From Candidatus Zhuqueibacterota bacterium (lineage in GTDB: Bacteria > BS750m-G25): a stretch of DNA of 64,000 bases. This document shows, piece after piece, positions 58,543 through 64,000 of this stretch; the first letter of the stretch is position 1; the number at the start of each line of letters is the position of its first letter. The stretch lies in NCBI GenBank assembly GCA_016783505.1, contig JADHWK010000003.1:26227-90226 (forward strand), in the 5' to 3' direction. The position numbers and the translations under genes were made by a program. The notes under the pieces are model-generated. The model made no database searches. It had not been told where the DNA came from and saw only the letters and a list, made by a program, of their open reading frames with translations.

Positions 58543-59958
58543 CTAAGGTTCCCCAAACTCGAGAAAAAATATTTGGGAAAGAAGGTCATCCACCGTCCCT
58601 AAACCGTCTACCTTGTGCAAAGGGACGCTAAAGAAATAAAAGGTGTTGCCGGCATCAATCACCGCCAGGGGCGGCTGTCCCACCCATCGGGAGCTGGCTT
58701 GAAGACGGTAGAGCACCGAGGCACTGGGCTTGGGAATGGCCGAGTAGGGCCAGGGGAAAAAGGTGCCCACCATCAAGTTGTCAAAGGTATCGGCGTACAG
58801 ACTGTCGGGCAAAATTACTGCGGGCGGCCAAATGTCCGGTATCCTGTTCCCCATACTATCTACCAGGGTCCCCATACTATCCACCGGGGAAAATACGGAC
58901 AAGTTTCCAAGATTTGTAAAATTTTCCGAAAAGGCGGTGGTGAACAATACTTTGCCCCCCGAAGCTTTAAATTGGGGTAAACCCCCTTTAGCCAAGCTGA
59001 GGTTGGGGTCATCATCGGCATACCACATGATTCTGTCAAAAAGTTTGATTGATTCCGTGAAGTTAAACACAATCTGTTCTGAATAGGGGAAGTAAGGCAA
59101 AAGGTCTGGCCCACCCGTCCCGTCCTCATCCCGCTTAATATCCCAGACCGAATAGTTACCGGGACCAACCAGACTATCCAGAAGGGAACGGTAGAACTCC
59201 CCGCTTCCATCTTCCGTTTTATAGTCATCAATGATCAGATAGTCACCCTTGGGTTCCCGGACATACCAAACCCCATTCGTATCCCGGGGCATGCGGATGA
59301 AGGGGCTGGCTGCCCCGGCTAAATCCACCGCACGGACGTAAAATACGTGGGATTGATTGGGCGTAAGGCCATCGGCTTCGGTAAGGGTTACAAAGGTCGT
59401 ATCCGGGAGAATATCAACATATAAGGATGGATTAGATGTATCTTCTAAAACATATTGATATTTCTGAATGGTTTCCTCCCCATCAAAATCATGCCCCTCC
59501 CAAAAAAAGGAAGCCACCGTAAAGGTAGTCTCCGGGACATCGCATAGGGGGGGGAATTTAATTTCGGGGAGGGTGTTATGAACGGGAAAGACCAGTTGAG
59601 CCGGGGTGGGGTCGGTCAGCAGATCATCATCCATCGCTTTAATCCGGAAGGTGAACAGAGCGGAATCCCCCAAAAACCGGAGATGAAATGTGTCGCTGTT
59701 CTCAGTCGTCCACACCCATTCTGAATCAATAGCGCCACCCTCCCAGATGTAATAAAATCCCTTTACAAGACCATCCTTGTCATCCCCCGACCAATAGATC
59801 ACCTGTATACTAGACGTAGAGTTCAACGATGAATCAGGATCTAAAAATACATGGGTCTCCGGGGGCTGGTTTTCATAAGGAGAATCAGCGATGCGCCTTG
59901 AACATCCAAACAAGGCGGTGAAAATAATGGCTAACCAAATCAGGGAAAAACGTCCCAT
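58543..59958 (-). CDS. Surface lipoprotein with fibronectin-like and DUF-type domains
   Basis: The 471-residue lipoprotein (signal MGRFSLIWLAIIFTALFGCS, Cys at 19) has an N-terminal fibronectin/Ig-like region (ENQPPETHVFLDPDSSLNSTSS...VIYWSGDDKDGLVKGFYYIWEGG) repeated at about residues 120-220 (FFWEGHDFDGEETIQKYQYVL). A second domain has LIIDDYKTEDGSGEFYRSLLDSL and FTESIKLFDRIMWYADDDPN, resembling glutamine-amidotransferase-like surface modules. It is common with T9SS and TonB clusters of FCB bacteria. Its stop lies 13 bases before the receptor start, so they are probably one operon. The function is unknown. Confidence 0.72.
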   Translation of the reverse strand: MGRFSLIWLAIIFTALFGCSRRIADSPYENQPPETHVFLDPDSSLNSTSSIQVIYWSGDDKDGLVKGFYYIWEGGAIDSEWVWTTENSDTFHLRFLGDSALFTFRIKAMDDDLLTDPTPAQLVFPVHNTLPEIKFPPLCDVPETTFTVASFFWEGHDFDGEETIQKYQYVLEDTSNPSLYVDILPDTTFVTLTEADGLTPNQSHVFYVRAVDLAGAASPFIRMPRDTNGVWYVREPKGDYLIIDDYKTEDGSGEFYRSLLDSLVGPGNYSVWDIKRDEDGTGGPDLLPYFPYSEQIVFNFTESIKLFDRIMWYADDDPNLSLAKGGLPQFKASGGKVLFTTAFSENFTNLGNLSVFSPVDSMGTLVDSMGNRIPDIWPPAVILPDSLYADTFDNLMVGTFFPWPYSAIPKPSASVLYRLQASSRWVGQPPLAVIDAGNTFYFFSVPLHKVDGLGTVDDLLSQIFFLEFGEP

Positions 59959-59989
59959 AGACCTATCGGGTTATTGACAACTGAAACCA

Positions 59990-60012
59990 GGGAGGGGTCA
60001 ATGACCCCTCCC
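59990..60012. promoter_or_regulatory. Perfect hairpin between the lipoprotein and T9SS genes
   Basis: An 11-bp perfect inverted repeat GGGAGGGGTCA/TGACCCCTCCC with a one-base centre. No T-run follows on either strand, so it is not a standard terminator; it may mark differential expression within the operon. Confidence 0.45.
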
Positions 60013-60038
60013 TTAAGGCTTTGACAGGTGACCACTTT

Positions 60039-62030
60039 TTACTTGAGAAGGATCATCTTGTGGGTTTCCGAAAAGACTCCAGCTTGCAGCCTATAAAAAT
60101 AGATACCGCTGGGGAGATGGGTAGCCCGGAAGGGAACCGTGAACCAACCAGGACCCTGCTGGCCGTTCACCAGGGTAGCCACTTCCTGTCCTAAAATGTT
60201 ATAGACTTTTAGGGAAACCCGGCTTTTCTCCGGCACCCCATACTGAATTAGGGTCACCGGATTAAAGGGATTGGGATAATTCGGCTTTAGAGTAAAGGTT
60301 TGGGGAAACCCTGATTCCCCTGTCAGTTCAACCCCCACAACCAGGTGGTTTATGACGTCGTTGGTATCCCTGGGCTCAATTTTAAAGTTATAGAAGGTAT
60401 AAAATAGAACACCCCGGAGATGTTCGATGGTGTCGCCCTGGTGGAAGGTGGAATCGTTATTCCCGTTGAAATTACCCGAATCATCCACCAGGACACCGCC
60501 GCTACCGTCATCCACCACAAATTCGCCGTAGTTACTTGGAGAGTCGGGGAAAGGGTCGGTAACGGTAACCCCGTCCACCTGAACCAGAATGGACTCCCAC
60601 TGCTCGGCTGTTGCCGCCCCGGTCATGATATCCCCGGTATTAACCACAACCGGCGATGGCACCGGATTCCCAGGGGTAATGACTGTCACCGTCGAGATAT
60701 CGGTCAGTCTGGTCATTTCATAACTTTCCTGAACGGTTCCCGTAACCTCAATGCTATCCCCCAACACGACGTTATTTACTGCATCGTTCACCCAGATGCC
60801 GCTCCAGGGGCTGTTACCATCCTGAATAAAATAGTAGCTGAAGTGGGTAGTATCGGTTACCACTATCCCCATAACCGTCATCTCCAATCCCTCGTATCCA
60901 GAAGCGTCATCCACAAATGGGGTCCATTGCAGATCATAGATGGTAGGACCGGCATCCCTGACAGTGTAGAATAACATGGCCTCGCTGGTGTCCCCGGGGG
61001 CAATGCCCATCTCGCTGTTATCATCCCAGGCGGTGATAAAATAATGGACGAAAGCCCCATCGGTCTGGGCGGGGATGGATGCTGAATAAACCGAATCGGG
61101 ACTGGTCATGGCCAGATGTTGAAATTGGGCATAATCAACACTATAATGGAGGGAACAGGCCTCCACCGTTCCGTTATCGGTCACCGTTGCTTGGATGGTG
61201 ATGATCTCTGAGGAGGTAGGACATGGGGGAGTTCGGTCAAGGTCCGAAATTACGGGCGGGCTGCTGATGTTCTCCAGGTCATCCATGGTCCTGGGATTGA
61301 GGGTGTAACCCTCAAAGCCGTAGGTCTGATAATTCCGCACCATACCGGTGATGTTCAGGACGGTGTTGTTGGGCGGCCAACTACCCCCGCCCTGAAGGTA
61401 AAGATAGACGGCGGAGAAGTGATCATCGCAGGTTATGTCCCCGGTGGCATCCCTGACGAGCATGCGATTTCCGGGCAAGTCATTATTGATCACTCTGGCG
61501 TCAGCCACGTAAACCAACTGGCTTTCATACTTTTCCCCCGTGTCAGCGGAATCTAAGCTGTCGGCGTTCACCGTGATAATTGGGGGAATATCAAAACCTG
61601 GGCCTATAGGGTCTACTGCAATAGGAGAGGGGCTGGTTATCAATTCTAACTGAGTGGCGCTCAATCCAGTGGGGGGATATTCGTTAACCACCCCCGTATA
61701 CCTCACCAAATATCCAATCTGGACCGATGTGATTAATGTTCCCGACTCGGTAGTATCGTTCTGGAGTACCATTAACCCGCTCCATGGTCCCCCCAGGGTA
61801 TCCTGAATGTACACCGACCACCGGGCCCCTACCCCCACGTCCCGGGCACTGGATACCGCTACCCCCACCACCTGGACCGTATCCCCTAACAACGGCGAAT
61901 CATCATCGGTCATAGGATCGCTCACAAACTGAATGTCGTGAATAGACACCTCTGGATATTGACCCCAGGCAAACCCCACCACCAGAAACAACCCCAAGGC
62001 TGAGATCAGTGTAAAAATACCCTTTTTCAT
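60039..62030 (-). CDS. T9SS cargo protein with OB-fold-like repeats
   Basis: I start at the ATG at 62030 (MKKGIFTLISALGLFLVVGFAWG, a normal signal peptide) because AAAGGAGGAAT precedes it; a longer frame from 62234 has no such signal. The 663-residue product has repeated DUF5689/OB-fold-type domains (YSDDSPLLGDTVQVVGVAVSS..., GYEGLEMTVMGIVVTDTTHFSYYFIQDGNSPWSGIWV), an Ig-like domain in the middle (CSLHYSVDYAQFQHLAMTSP) and a C-terminal T9SS sorting domain (YPNPFNPVTLIQYGVPEK...). It should be secreted and attached to the surface. The partners are unknown. Confidence 0.85.
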   Translation of the reverse strand: MKKGIFTLISALGLFLVVGFAWGQYPEVSIHDIQFVSDPMTDDDSPLLGDTVQVVGVAVSSARDVGVGARWSVYIQDTLGGPWSGLMVLQNDTTESGTLITSVQIGYLVRYTGVVNEYPPTGLSATQLELITSPSPIAVDPIGPGFDIPPIITVNADSLDSADTGEKYESQLVYVADARVINNDLPGNRMLVRDATGDITCDDHFSAVYLYLQGGGSWPPNNTVLNITGMVRNYQTYGFEGYTLNPRTMDDLENISSPPVISDLDRTPPCPTSSEIITIQATVTDNGTVEACSLHYSVDYAQFQHLAMTSPDSVYSASIPAQTDGAFVHYFITAWDDNSEMGIAPGDTSEAMLFYTVRDAGPTIYDLQWTPFVDDASGYEGLEMTVMGIVVTDTTHFSYYFIQDGNSPWSGIWVNDAVNNVVLGDSIEVTGTVQESYEMTRLTDISTVTVITPGNPVPSPVVVNTGDIMTGAATAEQWESILVQVDGVTVTDPFPDSPSNYGEFVVDDGSGGVLVDDSGNFNGNNDSTFHQGDTIEHLRGVLFYTFYNFKIEPRDTNDVINHLVVGVELTGESGFPQTFTLKPNYPNPFNPVTLIQYGVPEKSRVSLKVYNILGQEVATLVNGQQGPGWFTVPFRATHLPSGIYFYRLQAGVFSETHKMILLK

Positions 62031-62052
62031 AATTCCTCCTTTTGTTAAACGG

Positions 62053-64000
62053 TCATTTAATAACCAGGAACTTTCCTGTCTGAACTTCACCGGTGCTGAG
62101 ATCTTTAACGCAGAAGAGATAAAGGCCGGAGGCAATGGCCTGATCATCCCGGGTGACCAGATCCCAGGCGTGCTCACCCCCGGGAAAAAGTCGTCCCTCC
62201 CCTGAATATTTTTCAAACCAATTAATGTCCTCACCCCTATAGGTCAGGGCTTTATGTTGAAATTTATCCACCAAATCACCCGTCAGGGTATATATTCTTA
62301 CTTCACATTCCGGGGGCAGATTATAAAAATAGATTTTCCGGTCACGTTCCAAAAGCCCATCCCACATGACACGGGTCCGATAGGGATTGGGATAAACCCC
62401 TACCTTCAAACCGGTTTTCCTTTGAGCCAAAGTCCCTGGAAAAATCCGCACCGATGTTAAAATCTTGCTGCTCTCTAAACTTTCAATACCGTTCTCCGGG
62501 TCCCCTTTATCGTAGGCGACAACGGAAAAGGCGTATTGCCAGCCGTTGTGGAGGTTTTTATTCACATAACTGTAGTGATAAAAAATGGTATCAGGGGTTC
62601 CAGTATTCGAGTTTAGGGTAATTTCATCCTCAAAGTAGACCGGCTGGGCCAAACGGATAGTGCTGAGCCCGCTATCATAACCCAGGCTGTCTTTGACGTC
62701 ATATTGCTTAAATAGGCTTAAGGATCCCAGGAAATCCCTTCCCGGAGCATCCTCACCCAGGAGAGTCCGATAAAGCCTATACCCCTCAAAATCCTTTTTC
62801 TTACTAATGATGTCCATGGACTCCTCTGAGGAATTATCCCAGTACAGGGTCGCCTGACCATCCCCCGGAATTACCCGAAACCTTGGGGGCGAAGGTGGGG
62901 TGGGCAGGACGTAACGATCCAACCTCCCGTTGCCGTTAATATCCTCACTTAAATCGAAGATCCCGTCACCGTCAACATCTACAGAATCAATAACCCCATT
63001 CCCATTGCGATCTTCCCCATTATAGGCGGTCTCGGCCCATCCAGCATAAAAATAGAGGTTCTTTTTACACAGCTCTTCGTCCAAGGTAGTGGGTTCATCC
63101 CCGAATTTTTTGGCACAGATGACCGCAAATACTACGTTAATGGTGGAATCGGGTTCAAGAAACTGAAAACGCCCGGTAGTAATCAGGGTCATGTAATTAC
63201 TTGGGTTGTGAATTAAATACATCTGATTGGGAAAGAAAGAACTGCTCATCTTGTTATAGCGTTCCACGTCCGTCTGGGGCGAATTAAGATTGGGATCGCT
63301 TTGATCCCGGAATAACCAGACCTTGTAATTGGTCTTTATCCGGTATAAGGTATCATTGGCCTGGGGTGTGGCCCCCAGAAGTTTCAAGCCAACATAACTA
63401 TCGGTGTATCCGGGATCCCCATCATAGTCGAAACTATAGGCCATCTGAAGGGAATCCACATACCCACAACCCACGTGACGGTAGAACGGGGCTCCCACGG
63501 AAGGGGGGGTAATATTAACATTCCGGACGACCAAGTCTGCCCAGAGACCCACATAGACATCGGTAAGGGGTTCATCACCGGTATTCGTAATATAATAGTT
63601 GAATATTACAAATGCTTCTGCATAGGGATAACTCCAGGCGTAGGTCTCCTGATGAATGGAAACGTTGATGGGCACGTGTTCTGGGATCAGGTCCCCGGAT
63701 TCGGGAACTGTAGTATTGGAATCGGTGTAATCCATCACAAAATCCTGATGGCTTATGGCTTCGGGATGGAAGAAGGGGGAGTAGACAATCGAGGACCTCT
63801 CTTCAATGACGTCAAAGAGGTCATCGGAGGTGGTGAATTCAAAACCATTTTCTTCAGCAGACGCCAGCGAGGGGACATCCACCGCCCCGGTGGTCACCAG
63901 GGTTGTTCCACCCCTCTTCCCCCCTATCCATAGACCGCCGTCAAAGAGGTGTTCGACCCCGGACCCGATTGGATATTCGCAGGAAGGCTGATCCACCGGG
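62053..64000 (-). CDS. T9SS cargo protein with Ca-binding-type repeat (5' end cut by the window)
   Basis: The frame remains open to the right edge (the first readable codons give PVDQPSCEYPIGSGVEHLFDGG), so the N-terminus is outside the window. The visible 648 residues show a beta-rich region with GVEHLFDGGLWIGGKRGG, a dockerin/EF-hand-like stretch NGEDRNGNGVIDSVDVDGDGIFD, a fibronectin-like region (PPSPPRFRVIPGDGQATLYWDNS) and a C-terminal FlgD/T9SS-like sorting domain (GVYPNPYRTRVMWDG...SGLYLFCVKDLSTGEVQTGKFLVIK). It is the first gene seen of the secretion operon and lies 22 bases before the next T9SS gene. Confidence 0.88.
   Translation of the reverse strand, partial: PVDQPSCEYPIGSGVEHLFDGGLWIGGKRGGTTLVTTGAVDVPSLASAEENGFEFTTSDDLFDVIEERSSIVYSPFFHPEAISHQDFVMDYTDSNTTVPESGDLIPEHVPINVSIHQETYAWSYPYAEAFVIFNYYITNTGDEPLTDVYVGLWADLVVRNVNITPPSVGAPFYRHVGCGYVDSLQMAYSFDYDGDPGYTDSYVGLKLLGATPQANDTLYRIKTNYKVWLFRDQSDPNLNSPQTDVERYNKMSSSFFPNQMYLIHNPSNYMTLITTGRFQFLEPDSTINVVFAVICAKKFGDEPTTLDEELCKKNLYFYAGWAETAYNGEDRNGNGVIDSVDVDGDGIFDLSEDINGNGRLDRYVLPTPPSPPRFRVIPGDGQATLYWDNSSEESMDIISKKKDFEGYRLYRTLLGEDAPGRDFLGSLSLFKQYDVKDSLGYDSGLSTIRLAQPVYFEDEITLNSNTGTPDTIFYHYSYVNKNLHNGWQYAFSVVAYDKGDPENGIESLESSKILTSVRIFPGTLAQRKTGLKVGVYPNPYRTRVMWDGLLERDRKIYFYNLPPECEVRIYTLTGDLVDKFQHKALTYRGEDINWFEKYSGEGRLFPGGEHAWDLVTRDDQAIASGLYLFCVKDLSTGEVQTGKFLVIK

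Noticed and set aside
59990..60012. Terminator between the T9SS gene and the lipoprotein
   Set aside because: The stem is perfect but there is no T-run on either strand, so it is listed only as a hairpin.

Overview
The window looks like a chromosomal segment of an uncultivated bacterium of the FCB (Bacteroidota-related) superphylum, perhaps a KSB1-, Zixibacteria- or Marinimicrobia-like lineage. Four or five secreted proteins end in a Type IX secretion (T9SS) sorting domain with YPNPFN-type motifs, a PorV-like protein and a carboxypeptidase-like/TonB receptor are present, and YbeY carries the HGLLHLSGYSD variant (third metal His replaced by Asp) that I associate with Bacteroidota. The promoters I can read are TTGACA-17-TATATT-like and not of the Bacteroidetes -33/-7 type. 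The exact phylum is inference.

Almost everything is on the minus strand; only the cold-shock gene and the Spy-like gene are on plus. From left to right: STAS protein and mraZ with its operator; rmlA and a Wzi-like porin; a PHP phosphoesterase; a corrinoid methyl-transfer cluster (MttB-family methyltransferase, MetH-type reactivation domain, homocysteine methyltransferase); LemA, nucleotidyltransferase, HAD, STN-domain and TPM-domain proteins; outer-membrane proteins, a lipoprotein serpin and a carboxypeptidase-regulatory-like lipoprotein; an NtrC-type two-component pair with a coiled-coil protein; an AT-rich accretion zone (21.9-25.5 kb); fumarase alpha, a metallo-hydrolase, malate dehydrogenase, L27, L21, RNase G and the TIGR03960/TIGR03936 radical SAM protein; CorC/HlyC, YbeY, 7TM-HD and PhoH; LysM and Lpp-like envelope proteins; aspS; csp and spy-like genes; bactofilin and M23 peptidase; and from 48.5 kb to the right edge a secretion locus of T9SS cargo, subtilase, NHL lipoprotein, PorV-like protein, TonB receptor and surface proteins.

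The main discoveries are these. (1) The T9SS protein at 48496-50493 is split by an in-frame UGA exactly at the first position of a thioredoxin-type CxxC motif (W-UGA-V-Y-C-P). A long hairpin starts directly after the UGA, and a strong ribosome binding site and promoter lie upstream. It is best read as a selenoprotein exported by T9SS. (2) Around the only intact tRNA gene, tRNA-Asn(GTT), are four broken tRNA-Asn-like copies that bracket three cargo modules (XRE/helicase, GIY-YIG nuclease, DUF4258-like/DUF2283). In the copies, tRNA arms have been exchanged for a 16-bp palindrome, TCCCGAAGGTTCGGGA, that is also scattered through the intergenic regions. (3) Several longer dispersed repeats sit in 3' untranslated regions ahead of terminators. 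(4) The csp leader contains a strong intrinsic terminator between promoter and ORF, suggesting attenuation.
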